Of a stretch of DNA of 64,000 bases, positions 13,151 to 24,200 are shown piece after piece. Each line of letters starts with the position of its first letter. Within the stretch, counting starts at the first letter, position 1. The notes under the pieces are model-generated. The model was not told the DNA's origin, did no database searches, and saw only the letters and a list, made by a program, of their open reading frames with translations. Source of the stretch: Rhyacichthys aspro (taxonomy: Eukaryota; Chordata; Actinopteri; Gobiiformes; Rhyacichthyidae); contig CM072156.1 of the NCBI GenBank assembly GCA_036850595.1, forward strand, positions 15,324,326 to 15,388,325. Reading direction: 5' to 3'. A program made the position numbers and the translations under genes.

Positions 13151-13465
13151 TTAGTTTGGTCTTAGATGCCAGTAGAGCTCTAGGTGGAGAAATAGATGCG
13201 CTTGGGTGTATCTAGGTGTTGTGGTGAGGGGGATCCTGCACTGACAGGATCTGGGCTGCTGATAGACACTATGGGGGTTGTGTGGTGGAGGTGCCGTTGG
13301 TGCTGGCTGCTTCCAGGTGCCTGTGACTGGGGCTGAATATGAATGAGGGGGCCCTGGTTCTCCAGAGATGGCGGCTAGGGAGAGAGCTGCTAAAACCAGA
13401 GACCATTGGAGCCTAGCTGCTGGAGAGGCCCCCACAAGCTGCTGACAGGAGCTGCAGCTAGCCAT
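13151..13465 (-). CDS. unidentified ORF with signal-peptide-like N-terminus (doubtful gene)
   Basis: From an ATG at 13465 (minus) a 104-residue ORF reads MASCSSCQQLVGASPAARLQ, then a hydrophobic stretch (SLVLAALSLAAISG), then a proline-rich region (about residues 37-70), ending at a TAA at 13151-13153. The layout of a short polar lead, one arginine, a hydrophobic core and small residues looks like a secretory signal peptide. I do not recognise the protein. No splice donor is obvious at the end of the hydrophobic region, and the second half looks like random sequence. It may be a chance ORF in a GC-richer patch, or the first exon of an unrecognised gene. Confidence that it is a real gene is low. 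Confidence 0.2.
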   Translation of the reverse strand: MASCSSCQQLVGASPAARLQWSLVLAALSLAAISGEPGPPHSYSAPVTGTWKQPAPTAPPPHNPHSVYQQPRSCQCRIPLTTTPRYTQAHLFLHLELYWHLRPN

Positions 13466-13581
13466 CACGTTAATTAGCGTTTTTACTCTAGCAGCGCCGA
13501 ATGGGGGAGTGGGTTAGAGGGATGTGGGGGTGGTATATGACTCATAGACACAGTATGGTTTATTCATGATGGAGGAAGGGG

Positions 13582-13583
<2 letters not shown>

Positions 13584-13667
<84 letters not shown>

Positions 13668-13668
13668 G
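13584..13668. repeat. compound (TG)n(AG)n microsatellite
   Basis: About 63 bp of TG dinucleotides are followed directly by about 22 bp of GA dinucleotides. This is simple sequence of the kind that can adopt Z-DNA and is usually highly polymorphic. It lies about 120 bp beyond the doubtful ORF at 13151-13465. Confidence 0.97.
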
Positions 13669-16600
13669 CGAACAGACATTTGATTTGCACAGCTCCCTCT
13701 CTCTCTCCCTGTGCGTGTGTCTTAGTAGATCACTGATTGGCACAGAGCCAGGATATTATTATGTCTTGAACATAATACCAGACATTCATTGTTATTTCTA
13801 CATATTTTTTCTATAATTTTACAATTCATATCAGATGTGAATTCATGTGATTCAGTAACACATATATAAAACAGATTTTTCCCTATAGAAGATAAAGATA
13901 ATACACTACTTATAATAAGAAAAGGGTAAATTGGTTTTATGCTAAATGATGTTACGTGAGTTTCATGTTGTTTCCGAGAAAGTATTGATCCTTGCTTTTG
14001 AAATATGTCTTGGAAGCATCAGACTGATGAAATGGGTTAGCGGTGGCTCACTCATAGGTGACCTGACCTTGTCTCCTGTGACTCAGCCCCTGACAGTGAT
14101 CCTCACCCCGCTATGCCATAACCAGGATCAATAGATTGGTCTAAACCAATCACCATGGACTTTCTATTTGGACTGAACAAAGCTGCTGGTGTATGGAATA
14201 TTCTTGAAAAAGCAGCTCCTCTGTTCACTCTTCACACCATAGCAGGGATGCACAGGCTTGTTTGTATGTGTAAATGAGCATGTGTACATGTAGGGAGGTT
14301 ACATTACAGCTATGCTATTGTCTAATTGTCTCTTCTTATCATTAGTGACAACCATGACCTCTGTTATTGGCATATCTGCATTCTGCCTGCACTGCAGAGC
14401 CTCCACCACAGCACTACTCGCAGCGTTTTCTCCCAAGAGCGCCAGGGCCCATGCCTCATAAATACAAACACAATTTCTCCTACACCTCCTGACTGCAGGA
14501 CAGGACTCCACACATATCTGCCCGTGGAGCGCAGCCCATTTGCATACATATTAAAGTGACGCCTCAGAAAAAAGGAAGAGAGAGAAAGAGGGGGAAGTGG
14601 ATTGGAGGGGAGGGGGGATAGAGAGCGGGTATATGCAAACAAGGCTTTCATCTAATATGCAAGAACCAGCAATGCTCTGGCATAAATCTGCATCTGAGCT
14701 CAGGCAAAGAGAGCCGAGCCCATTTGACAGTAAATGGGCTAGGGATGCTTGTCAGATGCACAGGGGAACACTGTGTTGCCCCACAGAGAATAGGGCGATT
14801 GATCAGTACGACTTGTCACATATAACTACTACCAGAAAGTAAAAATAGTTTGAGCTGTGGTTCAGATGTGAGGGAAAATGAGAGATAAAGATTAAGAAAT
14901 ACTACCAGGGTACAAGTAGGTGGTGTCCATAACTTGTGCTGAAAAAGTACAGATAGATGTTATAAACTTTTTTCAAACCTTTTTGTACAGGCAAAAGTAG
15001 AGCACATGATGGCAGTAAAGCAGAAAAGTGCAGCAGAGAAACTTTACTTACTGTCTTTAGAAACTGGAGTGCTGCCATGAGCTTTGGGTTTCCCCTAACT
15101 CTGCGACTATTTCATGTTGGACACCCTTGAACTCCCTTTCCTGTTTTCCTGCCTGAGCATGTCGCATTGAAGCACGCCATTCTGTCTGCACAGGTGATCT
15201 TACGCACAGGAAATGGAAACTCTGAACGTGTGTGCTTGTGCATGCGCAGCTACGGGTTTGTGTGAAAAAAGTGTGGTAGCAGAGAGCTTGAAACAGGATA
15301 TGCTGGGAATAACACAAAGCACAAAAAGTGTCACATGATCTGAAACACAGGGTTGATTTATTTGGCTTCAGAAAGAATCTGTTGCATGTGGTTTGGAGGA
15401 GAGAATGTTTTCCTTCTTTGCTCTCAGTGTGCTCAGACACAACACATGGAAACATTTCGAAGAGGCCATGGGTCTGTAAAAAAATCTCTAGACTTTTTTA
15501 CTTTTTCTCCCTCTTTTCATTGCGTTTTGGCTTTCCAAACTGATTGAATTACATACATCTGCTCGCCATATGTAGAAATATATTCCTAATGAATAATCGC
15601 AGTGCACTTCACTTTTGGACATACCATTAACTGATCTGATAATAGTTTGTTTTGGCAAAAAATTAGCTGTTAGTGGTGGGCTACTATATCAGGGCACAGC
15701 ATGTACATGTGGCAGGAATGTATCAATGAACATCCTATTTACAGCCTCCATTTCAGTCTGTAATAAATACACTTCCACTCACATGAGACAGTTGCATGTC
15801 TGCTCTATTGTCTGCCATAAATATGCTGGAAGGGTTGGTTAAATATTGATAACACCAATTTTCTGACCCCCCAATCACCCCCTCCCACCCACTCTCCATC
15901 ACCAGCACACACACAAACACATAGCAAACACCACCTTCTTTTTCAGCTTCTATCTGGCAGTTATTTCACCCTCGCAGTAACCTTGCTTATGCATATTGCA
16001 TATGTAAATAAAGCCCCCCCACTCTTCTTCTCTCAAGTAATTGTGTGCATCTTCTCCAGAGCTGCATATCTTAGCTCTGTTTAAGAGGAGGTACAATGGA
16101 AAACTCAAACGCCTTTGTTTTTCAGTATTTTTTTCTCTTAGGTGCCACTCTTGTGCTGTGTTTTGAAAAACCAAGTTCAGATGTAGGAAGTCCTAAAGTA
16201 TGGACCACAATAAAGTCCCTATAAAGCCTCTGTATTAGTAAGACAAAAAAATGCATAAAACGTAGAAGTGAAATGCAAATGGCATAGAATTGTACTGTTA
16301 CTCTTTTGATGAAATTACATTTGGTTTTAGTGCTAGACTTGGCCTTGAGCAGAGTTAACATCTGGATGAATGTGTTGTTGGGAATAGTCTATCTTTTTTT
16401 ATTTACAAACTAAAAGCATCAGACTAAATGACCACCACAATAGCACAAGTCTCCCTTTATTTACAGCACATAGAATATGTACTATGGCTTAGACTGAACT
16501 TTTAGTGGCACTGTATTAGGCTTTGTGAAATAAAGATGTGAGGAGGAGGGGGGCTACAGTGGCTTATCTAGAATGGAAGATGGAACTGTCTCTTTTGGAG

Positions 16601-17780
16601 TTAGTAAGTAAATTGCCTTGTACAATTTTGTTTATATTGTACAATAAAACAAAAGGTTCTCATTCTATATGCTATATGTTTTCACGAAAAATCAACATTT
16701 TTTTTCCTGACAGATTTACCTGGATCCCAAAAGGATTCACTGTGACTTTAGTGTGACCTCATATTCAATTCATGTATTTTCCTTTTCATCTTTAAAGGTA
16801 TTTTTTGCAGTTATGTTACAAATATAGCCAGATTACAGACTAAACAGTGACTACACTCACAAGAACCTGCAGAAATACCCACACTGACTGTATTCATAAG
16901 ATCTGCATTTCAAATTGACCTGAACAATTGGTTGCATTAATCCATTTAGTTGACTATGAAAGGGTTATGCAATGTCTTGTTTTATTTTAGTTCTTTAAGG
17001 TCTAAATGAATAAATAAGTGGAAATCTTTCATTTAAAATGAAATATTTTATTTGAAAATTGAATGTTTTTTTTTTTAACAATTGATAATAAAATAATAAA
17101 AGTTTTGTTAAACCATATAAATTGAGGGATTATAATGGGTAAACATGATTTTATTTTCAGATATTGCTTTATCTGGATGACTTTTTGTCATCATGCTTCC
17201 TTTAGTAAACTATGAGAGATACTGTCTTGTGATTCTAGTGTGGAACGACACACCACACTGTACCATAAAACATGTCTGTTTTGACCATGTTTTAACCCAA
17301 ATTCTGGTGAGAATGCACATTACAATTTACACTATTATGACAGCGTGATAACTATAATAGTGACTGTCCTCCTGATTCACCTATTTGGCAGAAAATCAAA
17401 GCCCTCTCCAGGTGTTCAGTAAGATGTCAGCCATCTGTGTGTACACACAAACACATGTGGGCCATGGATGACAGATAATCTCTCTATAAAGAGCTTTTAC
17501 CTCACATCCCAGTGCACTGACAACAGTTTACTATCACAGGCATTACTAATGACATCACTGTACATATACACACACTTGGCCTGATTTTTTAAGTGCTTAT
17601 GAACTGTTCCACTTTGTTTTGTTTTGTTTTGGGGTTTTTTTTGGCTTTTTTTTTGTTCAGTTTAGGTTTTGCGTCTTTGGTTGTTTATTTTTTTATTACT
17701 TTATTGTTGCAAAAATAATTAATATATATTAATAATTAATATATTTAAATACACTGTTATTTTTTTCTATTTAAATATAT
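13669..17780. other. intergenic; possible conserved non-coding elements
   Basis: No gene is recognised. The stretch 14370-14580 is of higher complexity than its surroundings and carries an octamer-like ATTTGCATA (about 14538-14546) followed by an AT-rich core and TGACG. The stretch 14700-14770 has TGACAG/TGTCAG hexamers, and 15985-16015 has clustered ATGCATAT/GCATATGT motifs. Such texture is common in vertebrate developmental enhancers, but conservation cannot be tested here. The rest is AT-rich. Confidence 0.35.
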
Positions 17781-17968
17781 AACTTAAGACCCATCTTTTC
17801 AGAATAGCCTATTCCACTTAATCATCCATTTCCTTGCTGATCATTTATTTTACTTGTATTGCATTGTTCTGTTTCTTTTTTGCATTGTATATATCTTGTT
17901 TTTAAGTTTTAACTTATTGTCTTTGTACGGTGTCCTTGAGTGTTAAGAAAGGTGCCTTGAAATAAAAT

Positions 17969-18050
<82 letters not shown>
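17781..18050 (+). mobile_element. 3' tail of an L2-like LINE/SINE with (ATT)n
   Basis: The segment opens with a 'taagacccatcttttcagaat' stretch. It ends 'gtacggtgtccttgagtg...aaaggtgccttgaaataaaatgt' followed by about 27 ATT units (17971-18050). That ending is the familiar 3' terminus of L2-related fish retroposons. Only the 3' end is present, as expected for a 5'-truncated insertion. It sits about 180 bp upstream of the TATA-like box of ier5l. Confidence 0.7.
17971..18050. repeat. (ATT)n microsatellite
   Basis: Eighty bases of perfect ATT repeat form the tail of the retroposon described at 17781-18050. Confidence 0.97.
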
Positions 18051-18052
<2 letters not shown>

Positions 18053-18224
18053 CTAGATTGTATGCATTAAAAAGGTGTTCTTTTATGATCCCATGTACTT
18101 GCACCATCATTGAGTCCTCTTCCTAAACAGAATCGTAGGTTACTCTGTTTTACTTTGCTCTGTTCTATCCCATTCCACATTGACACCCGGTGTTTTTTTT
18201 TTTTTTGTTTTTTTGTTTTTTTTT

Positions 18225-18533
18225 TAGACGTATAAAGCTCAGACCCCGGTGAAATGCAGCATGCCAGCTCCTACGTGCATTCTCAATGAGGCTAGTAGTG
18301 ATATTTGCGTATAACAGATGCACCGCCTCCTTCCCATTGGACAATGTGTACGTGAGGGCGTGGCAAGGAAAGATGAGAGTTGCAAATCCATGCCCTTACT
18401 GGGAAGACATGGAGCGCTATGGACACAGTCTACCCGAATCAAGTAGAAATCTCAACTGAAGACATAACTATTTCTTTAAACAGGGAAGAAACGATTTGAC
18501 AAACAGTAACAGAAACGGGTGGCCCGCCACAGA
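18225..18533 (+). promoter_or_regulatory. ier5l: ier5l promoter and 5' UTR region
   Basis: A TATAAA stands at 18231-18236, directly after a poly(T) tract. Downstream are an inverted CCAAT box (ATTGG, 18336-18340), a GTACGTGAGG ATF/CREB-like half site and a GGGCGTGGC Sp/KLF-like site (about 18345-18365). IER genes are serum- and stress-induced immediate-early genes, so a compact promoter is expected. The transcription start is uncertain. If CCAAT and GC elements act upstream, the real start may lie nearer the ATG at 18534. Confidence 0.45.
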
Positions 18534-19412
18534 ATGGAGTGTGCATTTGACGCACAAAACCTGATCTCCATTTCGTTGAGAAAAATCCAAAGCTCCAGGA
18601 CGCAGAGAGGAGGCATCAAGCTCCACAAGAACTTACTGGTAACGTACGTTCTGAGAAACGCCAGACAGTTTTATATGAGCAAAAACTTGTCGCAGCCGCA
18701 TAGGACGCAGCAGTACGAGGACGTGGTTGCAGTCCGAGAAAAGCAAGAATACCTTGAAATTACCGGGAGCTTTAAGGAGTTGGCCGATGACTTCTACTGC
18801 AACTTTACTGGTGTTGAATCGGACACTTGGCACTGCGGAGCGCACCAGCCCAGCGATCAGCCTGCAGAGGTGGCGCACCAAGACGCATCTGCCTGCGCAA
18901 TGGTTTCACCAAGTGACTCTGACCTCATGGTTTCAGAAGCCTGCTGGAGTTGTGTAGACAAATCCACCTGGGAGTTACCTGTCCCTAACTCACAGACCAA
19001 CCAAAAGACTGTCCTGGACTTGGACACGCATGTGGTGACTACTGTCACTAATGGATACTTCCACTCAGACTGTTGCGCGCAGCCAAAACAGCCGCAGGGC
19101 GCGCACTGCTACGCTAAGAAGCGAAAGATGGACACAAGTTATTATATTGTCGATCCAGAGTTTTATTTGCCAGACTTTGGGCCAGTGCCATGCAAAAGAA
19201 TGAGGACTGATGATGACTCGAATGGGGACTCGGACCAGTTGGACTCTTCAAACATTTCTAACCTGATCTCAGTGTTGGGTTCAGGTGGACTATCTGAGTT
19301 TGTGAGTTGGCAGCAAACGGATCTTGAGCAGATATTCGCCTCTCAAACTATTTGTTTAAAACAGACATTGTTAACAGGCAGTGGCTGGACGAGAGCAATC
19401 GAAGCATTTTGA
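18534..19412 (+). CDS. ier5l: IER5L, immediate early response 5-like protein
   Basis: One uninterrupted reading frame of 292 residues; the family is intronless. The N-terminus, MECAFDAQNLISISLRKIQ followed by SRTQRGGIKLHKNLLV and YVLRNARQFY (residues 1-47), is the conserved IER domain and is closer to IER5L than to IER5, which begins MEFKLEAH. The frame extends five codons upstream without an ATG, so 18534 is chosen. A basic KKRKMD (about residue 200) and a CKRMR motif (about 222) are likely nuclear localisation signals. The C-terminus ends GWTRAIEAF, like the family's WxxAIxxF ending. The human protein is longer (about 400 residues) mainly through Gln/His/Ala-rich insertions lacking here. 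The related IER2/IER5 proteins act in the nucleus with PP2A and HSF1. A similar role for this one is inference. Confidence 0.95.
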   Translation: MECAFDAQNLISISLRKIQSSRTQRGGIKLHKNLLVTYVLRNARQFYMSKNLSQPHRTQQYEDVVAVREKQEYLEITGSFKELADDFYCNFTGVESDTWHCGAHQPSDQPAEVAHQDASACAMVSPSDSDLMVSEACWSCVDKSTWELPVPNSQTNQKTVLDLDTHVVTTVTNGYFHSDCCAQPKQPQGAHCYAKKRKMDTSYYIVDPEFYLPDFGPVPCKRMRTDDDSNGDSDQLDSSNISNLISVLGSGGLSEFVSWQQTDLEQIFASQTICLKQTLLTGSGWTRAIEAF

Positions 19413-19458
19413 TTTGTGTACATTATTTTTCTTTGTATCATTTATTTTAATGCTTTTG

Positions 19459-19464
19459 AATAAA
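19459..19464 (+). terminator. ier5l: ier5l poly(A) signal
   Basis: AATAAA lies 47 bp after the ier5l stop codon. A second AATAAA is at 19799-19804. A short 3' UTR with rapid turnover would suit an immediate-early gene, but AU-rich elements are not conspicuous. Confidence 0.6.
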
Positions 19465-20150
19465 AAATGATAAGTGCAATCCTCACTCTGCTCTCTTATT
19501 AAAAGATGTTGTGCAAATTCAGATACAAGATCTAGTCTAGTTTTGAACGTTGGATATTTTTGATGGCAATTAGGTCTATATGATTTCATCACGAAGTATT
19601 CTTTAATGGTGTGTGTGGGATAGAGGAGTTAGCCTTTAGTTTGTATTTTCTGAAGAAATGAATTAGAGCAGTTTCTTTGGAAAGATGTTGGAAGAGCTCC
19701 ACCATGTGGTTAGTACAGATCTGTGCAGCCTGCATGCAGCATATCAACGTGATTTTCTGTAAATACTTTATTTATGCCAGGGTTTGCGTTCGTTCATTAA
19801 TAAATCAAGACAATTTAATATCACTGATGTACTGACTTTCAGACTGTGAACTTCTTCTGGTACATTAGGCCTCCACAGTAGACACGTGCTGTAGGGGACT
19901 ATAGAGACCCCGGTACGTTGTATGCATAGTATACTATTACAAATGTTAAATAAAAGCTCACTGTTAACTTAGAGACACATAAAGCTATAAGTTATAAAAA
20001 CAGACCCATTTACTTATTATTTATTAGTCATATCACAACTTTTAATAAATATGTTTTCTCAATGTATATGTTTATTCAGGATGAAACCAAGTCTGTATTC
20101 GAAATGCACTTGTTTCCTTATTATTGGTTGTTGCATCTTCAGTACATACT
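19465..20150. other. intergenic between ier5l and crat
   Basis: About 0.7 kb of AT-rich sequence without an ORF of interest or recognisable repeat. It may include a longer ier5l 3' UTR up to the AATAAA at 19799. Confidence 0.45.
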
Positions 20151-20157
20151 ACTTTAC

Positions 20158-20341
20158 TCACCAAAATGAGACTTGAGTGGGGAGCGCACGTTCATGTTTA
20201 TCGGCGTGACCGAGGGGGGCGGGTACAGGCGGACAGCTGAGAATAGAGGTGTGCTGCTTGTCCTTGAGACATGACTGCGAGAGCTTTTTTTCATCTTTAC
20301 TCCCAGGACAGTCAAAGGCTTTAACGCGTCTATGAAACAAC
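20158..20341 (+). promoter_or_regulatory. crat: crat promoter / 5' UTR
   Basis: A GC box (GGGGGGCGGG, 20213-20223) lies about 120 bp before the crat ATG. CpG dinucleotides are denser here than in the flanks, and there is no TATA box, which suits a housekeeping promoter. Confidence 0.5.
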
Positions 20342-21263
20342 ATGTTTGGGGTATTTGTCAGAGCAGCGGTGAGTGTATTATTTTAAAGACAATCCCATTA
20401 TTAGTGCGTAATAACAAATGTAACACTGTAGCTATGTACGTTTAGCTTTACGGCAGCAGTGTCAAGGGGGTGGGGCGCTTAGGGGACAGCAACAGTGCGA
20501 TATTATCTTTGAGTTAAATATAATATTTTGTTTATTTACGCAAGCCACGCAAATGTTGCTTTTAGTGTGAAATTGCATTTCCTGGTAAAATAGTATGTAG
20601 TAACATTGTTAGCTAGTTTTTAGCATGTGCGCACGTTAGTCTGGTGCAAAAAGGAGACGAGAAATTGCACCAAGACTAAGTAACTTCTTTTCATCTGGCC
20701 TTTACTTACATTTGTAATTCAGTATCGCTGTTGCAACATGCATGTTACTTATTGTACTAGTTTTACCCCTAATGCAGCTTTGGCTTTAGCGCACAGCTTA
20801 TGGAATAAATAAAAAATAATGATGGTTTTATTATGAAAATGCCGGAAGTTCGACTTCTATTTGCCGAGACTTGACAATGACTTAACGAAATAACACACAC
20901 TGTACAGAAATATCCCAACCTCTGATGGTGAACATTATACAGTCTTGGACTAACCACATTTTTTTCGCACACTTTAACAAACAATAGCATACGTTTGCTG
21001 GGTCAGTGGGTCATGTTTTAAAATTTCTTTATAACAACTGACCATAACCACAAGTATGGTTTCTGTCATGTGTGTTTGTTTTTAGTACCATTCCAAAGGT
21101 TCAACTGTGACAGTCTATTTTTGGACTTGTTGAGCCTGTACCAAAGTAGCTCAACAAATTGTTTGACAGCTTTGCTCAGTTGTTGTTAGTGCCATTTGTC
21201 ACAGAACAATCTGTCATTTTGTGAAAAGAATAGGAACATGTAGATAAAAGTTGCACACACACA

Positions 21264-21295
<32 letters not shown>

Positions 21296-24200
21296 TTAAA
21301 CCATTTTGCACTATCACATAAAGAACAACTGTTTCATGTCTTAACAGACAGATTTGTGATGCAGCATTATTTTGTTGTGGACATCTTGCTAGCATTTAAT
21401 ACCACACCATATCATCCGGACACTAAATAATAATAATATAACTATAATAAATCCATGTTTTATAGTTGCCACAGATGACTAATAATGCCAACATGTTTTT
21501 CAGCTGCGGCCAGGTGTGGTCAAGCCATGTCGCATAGTGAGACCGATCACACAGCTCTCAGAGAGGTCCGCCGTTCATCAAGAAAATTTGCCAAAAATGC
21601 CAGTGCCACCCTTAAAGCAGACATGTGAGCGCTATCTGGCATCTCTCGAGCCAATTGTAAGTGAGGAGGAACTTGCACACACACACAAACTGATAAATGA
21701 ACTCCTCAAAGGAGGTGTGGGGGAACGTCTGCAGAAAGGCCTGGAGCGGCGTGCACGCAAGACAGACAACTGGGTAGATATATTTTTTAAACTTACATAT
21801 ATGTTTAGAATTATTGGCTAAATGATATAAATTGTAGTTAAAATTATTCTACATTATGTTGTGTATCAGATATTCAGTCAGATTTGCAGTGAGATAATAA
21901 TACCAACGCATTTTCTCTCTGTTAATGTGTTTCTGTAGCTGACTGAATGGTGGATGCAGTCAGCCTATCTAGACTGCCGTATGCCAGTGCCAGTCTACAC
22001 CAGCCCTGGCGTTGTGCTGCCCCGTATGCATTTCCACGATCGACAAGGACAGATGAGGTGAGAAAGTGTGAAATAGGTTGTTCATGTTAGTTAGGAATCT
22101 CATGTCAATTTACAAATGTAGTCTGTAACATACAACAGTATAGTAAGAATTCATGTACTTTTCACTTAAGGCTAGCATTCGTCACATTTCTTTGACATGC
22201 ACCTATGACTACAAAAAAACCCCAAAACAAACGTTTGAATTAAACAAAAAATTAAATAAGTAAGGCTCTAGATGAGCTCACACTGGATGTGATTAAGTAA
22301 GAGTGAGGTCAATGGTGATTTCAAAAATGTGTTTTGACCGTTGACCCTTTATTGGCATCTTTGACATTCTCTATGAGTGATTGATACAGTGATTGTAAAA
22401 AGTCTAAAAAGGCTGTTGTAAATATGATTTACTTTATGTTGAAGGACAGTATATACAGGCTCATATGAACTTGGAGTGTCAGGCCAACCTATACTCAGGC
22501 TTCCCCCTCTCTGTTGCTCTGGCTATTTAAAGCACTTTGGCTGCTCATGGCATCGTTCAGCTGTTTTTAAATACTGTGACCCTTGGGACATGCCGTGAAC
22601 ACAGCACCCCAATGAAGAAATAGTCCAATAAATCATTTGGTACAGTTTTCAGATTAAGATCTACTCTGGGTGCTTGTAATAATTTGTTGTTGTTGTTAGA
22701 TACTGTACTTGTAAATGTCAATGGTACAATTACCTACAAGCATTATTATTGACTTGTGTGTTAAGATGTCAGATGTCTATAACACAGTCTTGTCTGTATT
22801 GTAGGTTTGCTGCCAAACTAATTGCAGGAGTTCTTGATTTTAAAAGAATGATTGACACGTAAGTTGCACAAAATCCTTATACTGCTAAAGAAATGTGCTA
22901 ATATTGTTAATTAAGGAATCTGACAATACTGCATATAAATAACATGATTTGTATCTTGTAGTGATACCTTGCCTATAGAATATTTAAGTGGAAAACCGCT
23001 GTGTATGGACCAGTATTACCAGATCCTGTCCTCATGTCGAATTCCTGGACCAAAAAGAGATACAGTTGTCAATTATGCCAAATCAGCATCTCCCACACAT
23101 ATCACTGTGGTCCACAACTTCCAGGTACCCTAGATGGCACTGCTGCTCTTCTCTTTCGAGTACCACACCTAGATATTTAACTGGCCACACTAGACATTTC
23201 TGGTGCTAAATTGTCCTGACCTGATTTTCTCTTTAGTTCTTTGTTTTAGATGTGTACAACAGTGATGGCACCCCACTGACAGTGGACCAGATTTACATGC
23301 AGCTGGAAAAAATCTGGAACTCATCTTTACAGACTAACAAGGAGCCCATTGGCATCCTAACATCACAGCACCGCAATACATGGGGAAAAGCATATAATAA
23401 CCTTATCAAGGGTAAGCTGAAAAAAATACTACAGGTTTTAGGATATTTTAAAGTAGGCTACGATTGTCATGGTAAAATCCTCATTTTAATATTTTTAGAT
23501 AAGACTAATAAGGAGTCCGTCCGTGCCATCCAGAAAAGTATCTTCAGTGTTTGTTTGGATGCCCCAATGCCACGAGTGTCAGATGAGCTCTACTTAAGCC
23601 GTGTTGCTGCTCAAATGCTACATGGAGGAGGCGCACGCTGGAACAGTGGCAATCGCTGGTTTGATAAAACATTACAGGTTGGTCTGAGAAGATTGCTCTA
23701 GGAAATAATATAAGGCAGTAGAAGGTTGATGTAAGTGTGCCTCCAAATCTTCCATAGTTTATTGTGGGGGAAGATGGTACGTGTGGACTGGTGTATGAAC
23801 ATGCTCCTGCAGAAGGGCCACCCGTTGTTTTTCTCATCGATTATGTTGTCAAATATATGTAAGTGTAATAACATTTAACACTGTTTTTATTTTCAACACT
23901 TTTCAAGTCCCAATATTTCCTCAACAGGCAGAAGACTGAATTAGTCCGCTCCCCCATGATTCCCTTGTCCATGCCTCAGAAACTGCGTTTTAACATTACA
24001 CCAGAGGTCAAAAGAGACATTGAGAAAGCCAAGCAAAATATGAATATGTACGTACTGTCAAGTTATGATGAGGAGTTCTGTTTTTTTAATCTGTGTAATT
24101 TAATCTTTTTTTTGTTTTCTGTTAGGATGGTGCATGATCTAGATGTAAAGGTAGTTCTGTTTACTGAGTTTGGGAAAAATGTGCCAAAGCAACACAACCT

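Noticed and set aside
13586..13816. A long ORF starting within the TG/GA repeat
   Set aside because: It is an artefact of simple sequence (Cys-Val and Glu-Arg repeats).
18519..18533. Five extra in-frame codons before the ier5l ATG, beginning GTG
   Set aside because: They contain no ATG, and the family N-terminus begins MECA exactly at 18534.
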